Source of the DNA: Clavulina sp. PMI_390
Taxonomy: Eukaryota; Basidiomycota; Agaricomycetes; Cantharellales; Hydnaceae
Direction of reading: 5' to 3'
DNA: 64,000 bases
NCBI GenBank assembly: GCA_015039315.1
Contig: WIDE01000041.1
Coordinates: 186,001 to 250,000 of the forward strand
The notes below the pieces were generated by a model. The model was not told the DNA's origin. It worked only from the letters and a program-made list of their open reading frames with translations, and searched no databases. The position numbers and the translations under genes were made by a program. The stretch's first letter is position 1. Each line of letters opens with the position of its first letter. Shown here in pieces: positions 35,338 through 47,390 of this stretch.

Positions 35338-37947
35338 TCACTCTAATTCGTTGTGTCGGAGCGACCACCGTCGAACACTTGCACGTTCCTCCTTCGCAAG
35401 TTGGAAGTCCAGCTTCGCAGTGCTTGGAATGCTCGTACCGGCGACTACACAGAGCGTCCTCACAACCGTGGGTAGTTGATTAGACCAGTCCGGAGCCTCG
35501 GTTTTAGCAAGCTCTTTAGGCGCTACGTTCTCGGTTATCGGCGTCGGATGCTCCAATACAGGAGCGCCAGAGTCAGGTATTGCGATGGAAGTACTACTGG
35601 CATCAATGATTTCGCCGTCCTCTAGACCAAAACCAAATTTGGACTTCCACTCGTCGAGGTCGAACCCTGCATGCTTGGCCTCTTTGATAAACTCCTCTGC
35701 GTGAGTAATGAGAGATAATAGATCTTGATCGCTGACGACAGGCATCACGGCAGATGCATCGACGTCAGTTCCAGGCTCTTTCGCCTGGATGTTCCCAACA
35801 ATCACTGGGATGAGATGGCGCCGAAGCTCGGCAGATGCTTCCGGGCTGAGGACCTTGGTAATCTTGAGTTAGAAGACACCAGCTAAGGACAACCAAAGAC
35901 TAACCTTGTCGTCCATCCCTGTGGGTTTATCGGAGGATCCTTCAGGAGGAGGGGGGTCTGTGGAAAGGGGGGGTTCCTAAATAGCTGCAGTCAGAAACAG
36001 TATCAGCAAAAAATCAAGAGCATAATGTACGGACCGGAAGGTGCGCAGCGCTGAATTCTGGGCTTGTGCCAGGTCCATCCAAAAGCATATTGACCTCGTC
36101 ATCTGATACGTCCATTTGTTCACTGGCGCTGACAGATGGTGTCGCCTGAGAGACGCCCCCTGATGGGAATGTGGGAGGGATAGATTGAGAGGTGGATGAC
36201 AGAGAAGCCAGAGAGAAACGGTGCTCTAGTGAGGAGGTCTGTATGTCATTCTCCAATCTCGGGCTACCGCTGACGGTGACAAATGGTGCCTTAATGTTCC
36301 CTGTGGGAAGAGTATTTGTGTCTTGTAGGAGGGGAGGTACAGAGGAAGGGTCAGCTGGCACAGCGCCTGTCGCGCGCTCGCCTAGGTCAAGCAAATTGAG
36401 AGCACCAGCAGGTTTAATTGAGCTTGTTATTGAGGTGGCGCCTCTAGTAGAGTTGTTATCTTTTCCCATATGGAGTGTTGGTTCTGTGGCGGGTACATCA
36501 AGGGGTGGGGATGACAGCAGGGCAGCTCCTGCAGAGTTCTGTCCAATCACACTACCCGAAGAAGCTCCATCTGTGTCTCTCACATCCAGGGCTGAGTTAG
36601 AGTGAGATTGACCCAACGAGAAGCGCTCGGCTTGATCCTCCTCTACTTTGATTCGGACCCGATTCAGAGCACCAAATGAGGGGGAAAGAGATCGGCTGGA
36701 GGCTTGAGAACCTGGCAATGGCAAGAAAGGGGGCTGCTTTGATGATGGAGCCACCATTTCGCTTCCATCTTCCCCATCATCTACGATCTCGTCTATCTCT
36801 TCCTGGCCATCTTCCCCATGATCAGTACTATCTGAGTCTGAAGGGTCTAATGCCGTGAATGTCGGCATGTCCAGGCCAATGAAACCGGTGTGGATGGAAG
36901 GCTCTACGCCTGTCGGGGGCGCCGTCCTCTGAGCCGGATCCACCGGCAACGAAGGGCCAGAAGGGGCCGTAGGGGCTGGCATACGGGCTGGGACATTGGT
37001 GAGACGAATCATCGGTCGCGGACGAGGATTTCGCGGCGGAGCTTTCTTCTGAGATGTGTCCACGCTTGTCGTTAGTTGTGGCCCCGCTGGAGATATCGGA
37101 TTCGTTATTGTCTTTTCGATAGTTGCATAAGAGGTGGTTTCGTTCAAGGGAACGGGGTTGATTAGAGGGCCTGACACAGCACTCAAGGTGCGGCCTATGA
37201 CTGCTGTATGATTTTGAGGGGCTTCACGAGATCTTGGCTCCACAGGATTGGAATAGTTGGGTGGTGCAGCATTGGGTTGTGAAGTATCTGTGGTCGGTCC
37301 AGTAGGCAAGGCATCTGAGGGAGTCGCGTCCACATGAAGAGGTTGATTGGATATTGATACAATCTCAGACAACCGTGAACGCATGTGCACGGCAATATCT
37401 TCGGCTATCGGAATCGGAGGGGATGCTCTCGGATTTGCAGGAGGCTCAATCTCATAAGGACATTCTTGGTATACCCAACTCTCACAAGTTTCCAGACGCC
37501 CTACGGAGAAAAAATGAGGGATACGAGGTTCGAGGTTGCAATTAAATACTCACGGTAAAGGTCGGGATATCTCATGAATTCACTGCGAAATCGGTGAAGA
37601 CTGAGAGCATAATTGCGAAGGACTGCAAGCGGCCCGTCCAGAGACGCGCAGACACTGAGAGGCAGTGTAAACCAGTCCTTGACTCTGTCAATCGCGATCT
37701 ATGATTTGATGTGGCATGAGAATTGGTTTCCAAAACACCTGTTTCACGAACATACCTCAAGAATTTCGATGTAGTCAGGAAGCGCTTCAGGATAGTACGC
37801 TTTCTGGTCGCCAATGAAGATTTGGACTCTCAGAAGTTCGGCAGTAAACTGCGCCGGTTGCATAGAGTTTAGGTGCAGCTTCATTTCATGTAGCACGGCA
37901 CGATTGCCCGATTCCGTTGACACAAACTGTGGAAGGGCCGCTGACAT
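35338..37947 (-). CDS. Unrecognised largely disordered protein
   Basis: Five exons (37947-37756, 37698-37554, 37500-36035, 35976-35905, 35853-35338) join in frame to 796 residues. The N-terminal 130 residues look folded and helical (LHEMKLHLNSMQPAQFTAEL, then VKDWFTLPLSVCASLDGPLA and FRSEFMRYPDLYRR). The middle 480 residues are low-complexity Pro/Ser/Thr with an acidic patch. The C-terminus has a second helical patch (VLSPEASAELRRHLIPVIVG and SLITHAEEFIKEAKHAGFD). This layout, with folded ends and a disordered middle, is common in basidiomycete regulators, but I recognise no domain. The start is the first ATG in the conserved-looking frame; it is divergent from SNF12. Confidence 0.6.
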
Positions 37948-38135
37948 AGTGGTAGCCGAAGCGTTCAACTTTCGCGCGTGGTCTCGAAGACGATATATAC
38001 AAGCCGCAGGCCTTTCAAATTTCCCCAGATTTTTTCAGAAATCTCGTATACAACTCGAGTTTGGGGAAAGAGTCCTTGATAGCTTTCTGGTTGTTGTTTG
38101 TTGCTGTTTACCGTCCACACAACTTCACGCGCTCA
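37948..38135. promoter_or_regulatory. Shared divergent promoter region of the unknown gene and SNF12
   Basis: Only 188 bases separate the two divergent start codons. The region has no obvious TATA box and contains a TTTTTTC run near 38031. A shared promoter is inferred from the spacing; it would be longer if SNF12 has an unseen 5' exon. Confidence 0.35.
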
Positions 38136-39770
38136 ATGAGTTCAGCACGGCAGCCATTTTCGTTCCAACGCTCTGGGAGGACAACAGACCTCAGCCTCCC
38201 ATCGAATCTGTCATGCAAAGAGGATCTGAGCCTCTACAATGGTCTCCGAGATGCTGAGCGAAAACTGGACTGGACTTTGTCTCGCAAGGTGATGGAAGTG
38301 CAAGACTCTCTGAACAAGACAATGACTGTATGCTTGAAGTCACGACAATCACATCCTGAAATACACCACTCAAAAGTCTCCCCGTAGCGACGGCGTACTT
38401 TACGCGTCTATGTCTCGCATACCACGCGTAACCAGTCATGGCAGAACAGCGAGGAGGAGACGCCAGCCGTAGACTTTGACTCGGGTAAAGGGATACCGTC
38501 GTGGGAGCTTCGCGTAGAGGGCAAACTTCTTCCAGGAGTGAGCGATAGCTTGACTGTCTTCTATCCGGTCACCTTACCAAAACTATATCCCTACAGCCAT
38601 CCGATGCTGAAGACTCTACATCGTCATTACCACCACCTCCTGCTCGCAAATTTTCGACCTTTCTCAAAAGTGCAATCATTGAATTGGACCGTGACCCTCG
38701 TATCTATCCGGAAGAATCTATCATCGAGGTGAGCGACTTGGTCTCATGTTTTGATAATCCCTCATTATTCATCGTTGACAAATCAAATGTGATAGTGGCA
38801 TCGTAATCCTTCTCTACCGCCTGAAGATGGCTTCGTCTTGCGGCGTCGTGGGGACTTCACTATCCGAGTCCGAATACTGCTGCATCTTGACCACACTCCT
38901 GAACGGTGTCAGGTTGCAGCCTCGTTAGGCGATGTCCTTGGATTGCGGCAGGGTTCTCGTGTCGAGGTTATCACAGCACTATACCAATACATAAAACTCC
39001 ACGGACTACAAGACAAGATCGACAGACGAATCGTCAAACCTGACGATGCTCTTAGAAGGGTATGGTTTTATTGCTTTCTCCTCTTCCTCCTTTCTTATAT
39101 GAGATTTTTGCACACGGCTGCGTTATCCAGGCAGGTCTCCCGGAAACATTCCCCTTTCAGGATGTCCCCAGTGTCGTACATCGATTCTTACACCCTTCTG
39201 AACCTGCTACGATTCTCCACACCATTACCGTTGAATCAGGCGCTTCATCAAGCACTACCGCCTACGACATCGAAATTGACATGGATGACCGAGAATACAA
39301 GAGCAGGATCCGGGACGTTTTAGATCGGCTGGCTCCCACTACGGATACCAGAGTGGCTCGTCTAGATCACGAGGTTTGCACATTCGCTGGTTGCCACTTA
39401 CATTACAATGCTCAAGCCTCACTTGCTAATATAGATCAGCGAAACAACACAGGCGATCCGTGCCAGCCAGCTTAAACAACAATTCTTCCAGGGCTTCGCG
39501 CATTCACCCCAAACTTTTATCTCAGACTGGATGGCTTCGCAATCCCGAGATCTCGAGACAATACTGGGCAATGACCGAGGAGTACCTGACGAGTTGATGC
39601 GCCGATCAGACTTCTTTAGGCTCCCATGGGTGAGTTGCTTCGTATTCGTCATCCTATGCATCCTTCGGTTCCTGATCATCTTTGTCCTGGTTATCAAGGT
39701 TGATGAAGCAGTTGTAGTCCATGAGAGCATGCGAGTTGCTGGTACTCTACCTGCGTATCAAAGCAAATGA
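38136..39770 (+). CDS. SNF12: SWI/SNF chromatin-remodelling subunit Snf12 (SMARCD/BAF60-like)
   Basis: Seven exons (38136-38327, 38388-38537, 38597-38728, 38796-39059, 39131-39373, 39435-39629, 39699-39770) give 415 residues. The order of motifs is that of the SMARCD family: RDAERKLDWTLSRKVMEVQD, TLRVYVSHTTRNQSW with GIPSWELRVEGKLL, FLKSAIIELDRDPRIYPEES, then the SWIB/MDM2 fold at about 175-250 (LLHLDHTPERCQVAASLGDV, EVITALYQYIKLHGLQDK), and a C-terminal helical region with DLETILGND. The subunit is a core scaffold of SWI/SNF (or Rsc6 in RSC) in the nucleus. It is shorter than yeast Snf12, so 5' exons may be missing from this model. Confidence 0.85.
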
Positions 39771-40215
39771 CGCTTTGCTCGGCTTCTCATTGTCACATTG
39801 GTGTATTCTTGTAACGTTGTCTTGTGTCCCTTGGGCTTCTAAGATTTTTTTTAATTAATCTCTCCTCAATCCATTCCGAAAATAACTGGATCGCTGATGA
39901 GTACACTCGCAAGTTGCTGGAATCTCCATAAGCTACGGAATATTAGGTGGCTGCTTTGCCGCATCCTGGACGTGACTGAAACCGAAGCGCGCTTGCCATG
40001 AGCCCTCCTATCGCGTGTTCAGCATCCCTTAATCCTGATTTGCGGACATCTCAGGTGGCCTGGTTTCGCTGCTACCATGGAAGCCATTTGAGTATAAAAG
40101 CGCGCAGATTTGTAACCCCTCCCTCAACACTTCCACATCCCCCACTCCTAGATATACTAGACCTGCTCATTCAACCCATCTGATTGTCTGCAAGCTTCAG
40201 GGACTTGGACAATAA
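39771..40215. other. Intergenic promoter stretch
   Basis: These 445 bases lie between SNF12 and the next + gene. They hold a TATA box (listed separately) and otherwise nothing recognised. Confidence 0.5.
40093..40100 (+). promoter_or_regulatory. TATA box of the gene at 40216
   Basis: TATAAAAG lies about 120 bases before the start codon at 40216, followed by a C/T-rich stretch. Position and motif fit a core promoter. Confidence 0.45.
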
Positions 40216-41048
40216 ATGGCATCTATGTTACAGGCTCCAAACTCTTCTCACCTCTGCATCGGCGAGTCCTCTACGCATGGCGCGACACTTGGCCAATCAG
40301 ACAACACACCTTCAAAGATGGCCATACCGTTATTGGCTTTGCTATTTTGTCGCCCTGGGTCCGAGCGCAAATCTTCCCTTTCCGTAGCATATGGTCTTCG
40401 TAGTTGTGCTTATAACCCACTACCACCGATCAACGAGCTCCAGACCTTGAGACGCTCCCTCATTGAAGAGCTCAAAGAACAAGGGTCGACAGCCCTTTCT
40501 GTGCTCGAATCTCCAGGAAAGGTGAGTATACCTGATAAATTCCATCATCTTTCTCTAATGGATTTCTCCTTGCTCATTATAGTTTCCGGAGCGCTCGAAA
40601 GCTTTCCATGTGTTGGTGGAGCAGCTCTGTCGATTTATATTCATGATTACCAGAAAAGCCATCGCGGGAGCTAGAATTTCTACGGAAGATGTCAAAGGGT
40701 TCACCCATACTTTGAGAGAGTGAGCAGCAAAGTTACCTGCTTGCGTCTATTGCATGTATATGGTTCCTCATACAAATTTTCGCCCCCAGGCTCAAACGAT
40801 TCAATGAGGCGTTTACCTCCCCACAAGGCGGCCCTGTATGTTCTGAGAGTCTTCTCGGCGAACTGATCGCCAGCCTCAAAAGGGTCAGCTGGAGGCTGAC
40901 CGACCTGATATATGATCAACTCCAAGCTGGAGTGAATGCTACTGTAGCTACTGATGTAGCTGTGCCTGACTTCAAAACGCTTCCAGTTCTGGGGTTTTTT
41001 GAGCCTCGCACTTCCCCGATGCACCTGGAGACAGACCCTCCGAATTAG
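40216..41048 (+). CDS. Unrecognised protein of 233 residues
   Basis: Three exons (40216-40521, 40583-40719, 40790-41048) give 233 residues. The N-terminal 60 residues look unstructured. The rest is helical, with LPPINELQTLRRSLIEELKE, a middle with AFHVLVEQLCRFIFMITRKA, and LLGELIASLKRVSWRLTDLI, suggesting a small helical bundle. The C-terminus is short and Pro-rich. I recognise no family; a fungal lineage-specific protein is likely. Clear GT-AG introns of 61 and 70 nt and a TATA box upstream support it as a real gene. The exact start is uncertain because the first 34 residues add no structure. Confidence 0.6.
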
Positions 41049-41355
41049 GCATATGTCTTACCTTGTGCTGCGCTATGACCCAATTGGCCAAGTTCCACTA
41101 CTGTAGTTTCACGGTTACTAGATTGAGAGGAGACCAGAGATATCATTGCCATCTTCTCCTCTTTTGTTTGCATCGTAACATCTTCGCGCGCCACTTTGTC
41201 ATATGAGGAAAGAAGGATGAGTGTCACATGTCACTCGTGACTCGTCGCGAACTTGCTTCCCAGGTGTGGCCACTCGCCTCTTGAAGCCAACCACCGCGAC
41301 TACATCCTTCTCTGAGAGAAAGAAAGATTCGGGTCGAGATATTAATTCATGACCA

Positions 41356-42469
41356 ATGGCGCGCTATACTCGTGCCGAAGCCGATCATGCTCATCACGTT
41401 TCAACACTACAGCCTGTTAACGCCAAGCACTACGCCGCCGGTCGTGGCTCTGAAAGAGAGCCTGAGCGCGCATTAGACCGAAACATCGGCCGAGAGACTT
41501 CCTTGAGTACGACGGCGGCGATTGTGAGTGTCATTGACTTTCCCATACGCTTGGACCGTCGGCAGCGCCACAGTTCAGAACCACTAATATCTGCATGTCT
41601 GCACATAGTCACAACCGCGTCCATACATCCAGGAAGACAGAAAGTGGTATACACGACAAGAGGCAAAGTTAATGGCCCGCATCGATCGCCACATTCGTCC
41701 ACGACTCACTCGATCGTATCGCGTATCGAGCGCTTCTTCCACCTATCGCGACGCTCAAGAAATGTGCCCTTCACCGAACAGCAACTGGGACACATGGATC
41801 AGCCCAGAAGCCAGGGCCCAAGGAGAGCCCCTCCGTCGCCACTATGGATACCTCCCATCGGGGATAAAATTCGCCCCCATCCGCGTTCCGTTTGACGAAC
41901 GCAACATTCGCCCGTTCCCTTACCGCGCTGCTCGGTCCATCCCGTCCCCGATCGACCAGTTCCCCCCGCGTCGCGCCGGCCACGAGCCCTATTATCATTA
42001 TAAACAGGATAGCCCTCCAACTCCCCGATCACTCCCCCACGAGGACCACTCCAGCCCATCTTACAAGCGCCGCTATGCAGAAAGCATCTACTCGTGCGGA
42101 CCCATCGAGCCCGAAGAATACCCTCAGTGGCTTGATATGCATGCCCAACAAGTAAGGGACGAGCTCGCTCTCTTAGAGCGCAACTCGGCGGACAAAGCAA
42201 ATGACAGTGCGCCCGGGATAGAGGCTTTGTTTGAAAGGTACCGAGCCTTAGACGAGCATAATTTGAATCGCTTGAGGAGTAGTCTGGACTGGTCAAGACC
42301 AGAGGATGCCAGGGAGCAATACGGCGAATACTTGAGGTTGTATTCGCGAGTGGAGGCTTGGGCAGTGAAGACGGCGAGGGAGCACCCTTTGGACTCGCGG
42401 GCGGAATTCTATCTGCTTGAACACGGGCTGGATACTCCTCCTTCACCAAAGCGTCGTCGCTATGTATAG
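41356..42469 (+). CDS. Unrecognised Arg/Pro/Tyr-rich protein of 342 residues
   Basis: Two exons (41356-41523, 41609-42469) give 342 residues. The first half is basic and likely disordered (RPRLTRSYRVSSASS, FPPRRAGHEPYYHY). The last 110 residues are charged helix: EYPQWLDMHAQQVRDELALL, IEALFERYRALDEHNLNRLR and LRLYSRVEAWAVKTAREHPL, ending in a basic KRRRY tail that could serve as a nuclear signal. I recognise no domain. The intron has good GTGAGT and CATAG borders and keeps frame. Confidence 0.6.
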
Positions 42470-43014
42470 AAGGCCGGGCCAACCATCGGCGTGGGTGACC
42501 AGATTCTCGGGTCCCACCCATGACAGCCTCTTTAAGAGCTTTCCAAGCCCATTTGGACCTCATGGCCTCTTCTGCGGATCACTTCTCTCCTCGTCTCATT
42601 TATCTCTGAACATTATACATTATGACAATAACCCCCCAATCCTACAAACTATACCCTGCATTCTACACGCCTCAAATAACACTTTTCACCCTGGCACGAC
42701 ACTTCTGCGCCTCATCCTGACTCTACTGGTTCAAATAATTTATACCACCGGCTATATTCTTGTTGTTTTTTTCTCCATGATTCTCTTGTCTACTCTACTT
42801 GTTGTTTGTATCACTATAACTCCTTCCCATCCCAGACAATTGTAATCCAACCTCCATATTCAAGTTAAATCGATTCAACGTCAGCAAAGAAGAGGATGGT
42901 ATACAGGAATTCACACTTGCTGGCGATCCAGAACAAAGACTGCGACGAACACATTTACATGATTGACAGCTATCGCTACCCTGGACCATACAGAAAGGCC
43001 AGCAAAATGTGATT
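42470..43014. other. Convergent intergenic stretch
   Basis: These 545 bases lie between the stop codons of the 342-residue gene and CTF8. They are T-rich on the + strand up to about 42845. I see no gene or repeat. Confidence 0.5.
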
Positions 43015-44836
43015 TTACTCTTCCCCACCTCCACCCGCCGTGCTCGCGTTCACACTGACGCTCCCAATGCCCCTCAGATGACTTGGGACGATCGGGATCG
43101 GGCGTTTGGAGAACACAATTTTCTTTTTCACGACAGCGACGATATCGTAAGACGTCGTTGAGGACTGGGCCGCTTCCAGTTCGAGGTCGAATGCCGAGAG
43201 GGTCATAGTGGTAGTGGATGCGGCATCTGGATTGGGAGTGGGATCCGGGTCGATTGCATGGAACGTGTCGCTTTCTCCGGAGTCCTGTTTGCTGGGGACT
43301 ACTCTCCGACGCTTGGACGGCGTATTTGGCCCATCCTGGTCCCGCTCATCGTCCTCATCATCCACATCCATTTCGTCAGCTCTCGCCCTCACGCGCGGGA
43401 TCCTGAGTCCAGGTCCATCGCCCGATGAAGCAGATTTGACGATTACGCCTAACGGCTTGCTGAGGTTCTGGATGGTCCCTTCGAGTAAGTGGTTCCCTAT
43501 CCTCAGCGTAGGCTTCTACTTTGTCCGAAATGTGGGGGAAAATAACAATACACCCCACGATGCCGCGAGCACGCGCCAAAGTAATTTTAACGATGAGGGA
43601 TAATGACGTCAACCGAGCGAAGGAGAAGAAAAAAAAGGGATCCATCCCGCCACATAGATATTCGGATGGAGTGCGTCGATGAATGAAAACGCAGCCGCCA
43701 CCCCCGATAGTAGACATGACCGAGCGTACACATGGATGCATACACGGAAAATTCCCCAACCCCCATGTCCAAAAAGACAAACACAGCAATTTGCGTGCAG
43801 ATCGTGGGTCGTTATCCATGTTCGGGTGCCAAGCGGTTCATTGCAGGAAACAGGGCCAGAGAAACGAGGGAACGTGCGTGTATAGAGCAGCCAGAATAAT
43901 TACCATATCGTGCACGGGGTGGCAGCCACAAGCGAGGAAAAGAAAAGGGGGGTTGATAGAAAAATTTTCAGAGGCGAAGATCAAGGGGCCAGTTTATTTT
44001 TGATCGTCAGACAGAAGGCCCCCAGCCAAACAAGCGAAAGGGTGCAGATTCGAGGCGGGAAGCAAGGAGCAGCGGAGAAAATCGGGGGGAGCCCATCGGA
44101 AGGAGGGGTAGAGTGGGTTTGACAGGTAAGGTTCGCGTAGGGGGTGATGGATGAGCAGACGCGAGAGTTTGGCGCAGTATGCGCGCGAGTATTGTAATCC
44201 ACGAAACCGACGTGGCGGGACGTGAACGAATAGATTCAATTACATGGATTTTCAAAAGCAATATCGCAGGCCGCGGAGACGAAAATAGAGGAAAAATCCA
44301 ACCAGGCAATGTGTCGGTCCAGAGTAAAATCGAGTGGTGGCGATCATTATCGTCATTTCAGGAACGAACCAATCAAATTGGGCATAGATAACGATGATCA
44401 GAAAAAATAAAATTCAAACAGAGCAATATGTGAGTCAGCTGAGGTTAATGGATGAAAAAAAGGAGCACGCGGCCGTGGTAAACGATCGAATTGATTCCGA
44501 TTCTGCGCCGCGTGGTTCGGGCGTAAGTGGACTGCGCACGTCATTGGCGAACCCGGACGATCTACGAAGCGCCACTGCCCAGCCAGACAGCCGAAAATTT
44601 ACAATATAATAGGGCGAAATCGAGATCATGATAAATTTATTGAAAGGACTGACATTCGATGACGGATCAATGGCGAGGATGCCGACGCGCTGGCCGGCCG
44701 ACTCGCCTGTTGTGACAAGCGAGCCTTGGAGCTCGACGAGAAGGATATCCTCTGAGCCGGTGAGCTTGACGAGTTGGGGTGGGAGGGGAGGCTTTTTGGC
44801 TTGCGTCGGGTCGGGGTGGTTCAGGGGGATGATCAT
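43015..44836 (-). CDS. CTF8: Sister-chromatid cohesion factor Ctf8 (alternative RFC subunit)
   Basis: Two exons (44836-44654 and 43515-43015) give 227 residues, separated by an unusually long intron of 1,138 nt. The first exon ends the ILLVELQGSL and VGILAID strands. The second begins with KPTLRIGNHLLEGTIQNLSK, a clear Ctf8 signature, and its later part has YDIVAVVKKKIVFSKRPIPI, also typical. Between them lies an acidic/basic linker with DEMDVDDEDDERDQD and KRRR. Ctf8 with Dcc1 and Ctf18 forms the alternative clamp loader that loads PCNA and supports cohesion in S phase. The donor is GTCAGT and the acceptor GTAG; frame is kept exactly. No other exon is needed to complete the known fold. Confidence 0.85.
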
Positions 44837-45441
44837 GGAGAAAGAACAGATTCAGGGAGATCGGAGGAGAAGGGCGGACTCTGGGGACTGTGAACGAGTC
44901 GTCGGTAAAACGTAAATTATTCAAGCCACAGCGGAGCACAGTGAGGGGGCGAAGATCCTGCACGGAAGGTTCCGCAGGGGCTGTACAGTAAGTGCGAGCC
45001 AGAGAGTTTAGCCAAGAGAGGGTTGATTGGCTGGTGGACAAATATAGGAATAGTGGTTGTCAGAGATTAGAGCTTGTTGGTTAGCCGATGAGAGACAGAT
45101 ACGAACAAGGCTTGTAACTCGCAACGAGCAACCAGGGGCTAAAATAGGTAGATAGCGAATTACGCGTTTGTAATAGGACCCGGGACTAGGCCCGTACGTT
45201 ACGGTGGATAAGGGTGTTAAATGCGATTGCGTGGCTGGCGCCCAGGCAGTCGATTTAATAGCGCCGTCAGAGGCGGGTTCTTGTTATCTCAGGAGGAATT
45301 TTCGAAGAGAAACCGCCCCCGGTGGGTCGGTAGTGATAGAATGATTCAAAAAGAAAGCTATTTGCCGTGCGCGTGTGGGGGGATTTTCTTCTTGACCCTC
45401 CAAGAGCTCATCATCGACGTGGGTGGGGGAACGACCGCGCC
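44837..45441. other. Divergent promoter region of CTF8 and the gene at 45442
   Basis: These 605 bases separate two divergent start codons. I see no TATA box or repeat. Short open frames here lack support. Confidence 0.45.
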
Positions 45442-47390
45442 ATGAGCGCTGCGACGCTGCAGACAGCAGCTCGGAGACCCGGCCCACCACTACGGCTACC
45501 GTACTCCAAGAGTGCGGACAGCCTATTAATCTCGTCGAGTACAAGTCCAGTAGTTGGATGGCCAGTCAATGCTCTCGGCCATTATCAGGATGGTGATGCA
45601 CATGGTCGCCTCCTCGTTCAACAGTCCGACCGTTATCTCCAACACCCTCATCCCCCTCATTCCTCGGCCATCTCCTCCTCCCCAGAGCACATTGAACTCT
45701 CGGTCCTGCAGAGTTCTACTACTACGCTTGACACTGACGTAGCTGAGACAGCGAACACGGCTGTTCTTCCGGTGGCACGGTACGTCGTATGCGGTGCAGC
45801 ACACTTGCACTTGCAACTGGCCTGTCAATTGTTATGCACAGGGGCCGAGGTCAAGCCGACGAGGTCGAATATGGGTCACTGAACCCCCTCGATCGTGTGC
45901 CCATATGATGTGCTAATGACGATTGACAGCTACTCCGTTATGCATTTCTCTGACTGCTTGTACTTTTCATTATCGTGTGCATGTGTGCTAATTATCTGCC
46001 CTTGTTTCGCATTTTCTTTGTCCTGTTATCGATACTATCGACACTATCGTTGCCTACCGACGTCCCTCTCCGCTTGCCGGCTGTTGTGGGACGCACACAT
46101 GGGGGGACGGATGTCCGAATGTCCATATGATATGATATCCGCGGCCACTGACATCCCAGCTCCCAAACCAGCACGACCCGTGATAGCACCTCGACCTCGA
46201 GCAACAGCCTCTCTTCAGACAAAACCGCAACAGGCAGGAAGAGCAAATCAAAGAACAAGGCATCAAAGCCAAAGGCGGTCGGAGGCGGCCGTCGGCACGT
46301 CACCGCTCGGCCTTCCCTTCCTGTTCTGAACCCATACGATCGCAGCAACACTATCGGCAGCAGCAGCAACTCGAGCACCCTCGACGTCGGCAATCTCGAA
46401 TCTCCTTCCTACTACCACCACGCATCCTCGTCTGGATTCCCCCTTTCCGCGTCTCCCTCGTCCCCCGATACACTCACGCGAGGCTTTGCCGTCGATTCGG
46501 CTGAAGCGTCGATTGTTGTTGGTCCCGGAGGCAAAGTCTACACCCCTCAACAACTTCGGCTTCTTTACGCGAGTGTCCAGCCAGGCGCGTTTGTCCCTGG
46601 TGGCGGGCGCCGCCATCACGTTCGGCGCACCCAGCGCAATCTCAAGAGTCCTTCAGCAGCTTCTGCGGCTGCATCGACATCGCCTGGTGGCCACAATCCA
46701 GGCACGACTGCTGCAGACCTTGCCAGTGCCACTGCTGCTTCCACTCCTGGTGGCCCCAGTCCTACCTCGCCACTTAGCTCAAGTCTATTTAAGCGTAAAC
46801 CTTATCTTCGTCGCCCATCGTCGCCCTCCCGATACCCCAACTATCCCCAAGGAAATACCAGCAACGACTCAAACGAGTCCTTTGAATCTCCCGCACTCCC
46901 CCGACACTCTACCGCGTCCGTTCCAGTGAGTGCTCCCTATCCCCGTTTATATATTTTATCCTTCTACTCGACTTTATCGGGCAAGCTTCCTTGCGACCAC
47001 CTCGTCCCTGCAAAGTTCTCGCCCATCTCCCCGCCTCCCCGGTCATCTTTTCTCAGGCGTCCCCAAACGCGTCCTACACTCGATCACGCCGCTGCCTGGC
47101 CGTTCCTTTCTGCTTCCTTACCTCCAAGCCCTTATCTCCTCCCCTCCACCACAAAACTCATCATAGTCCATTCCTATTCTGATTCATTGTAGGTCCATTA
47201 CGTCGTTGACCCAGAGGGGCAACAGCCCACCGAATCCAACCATCAAAACGAATTCGACCAAGAATTTGGCGAAGGAGGAGCAATGTTCGGCCCTCCATCA
47301 ATGGTGAGCCTGACCCCGAATTTTTGGTTTCGCAATCGCGTTTCAGGTTCCCCCCCGTCTGTGCCGTTTCCTCCCGCGCGGGCAGTTTGA
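45442..47390 (+). CDS. Unrecognised disordered protein, 3' end uncertain
   Basis: Three exons (45442-45779, 46160-46925, 47193-47303) keep frame and give 405 residues up to a good donor (GTGAGC) at 47304. Reading on without splicing reaches a stop at 47390 (433 residues). The N-terminus has PPLRLPYSKSADSLLI. One patch looks ordered, SIVVGPGGKVYTPQQLRLLY, followed by ASVQPGAFVPGGG. The rest is Ser/Thr/Pro-rich. Much of exon 2 has no Met codon, so it does not stand out as a start-to-stop frame. I recognise no family. The gene may end here, or splice on to the frame at 48700. Confidence 0.45.

Noticed and set aside
34531..35368. Two - strand frames with a Ser/Pro-rich part and a possible membrane helix
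   Set aside because: The two parts are in different frames and I could not find splice sites joining them; no family match.
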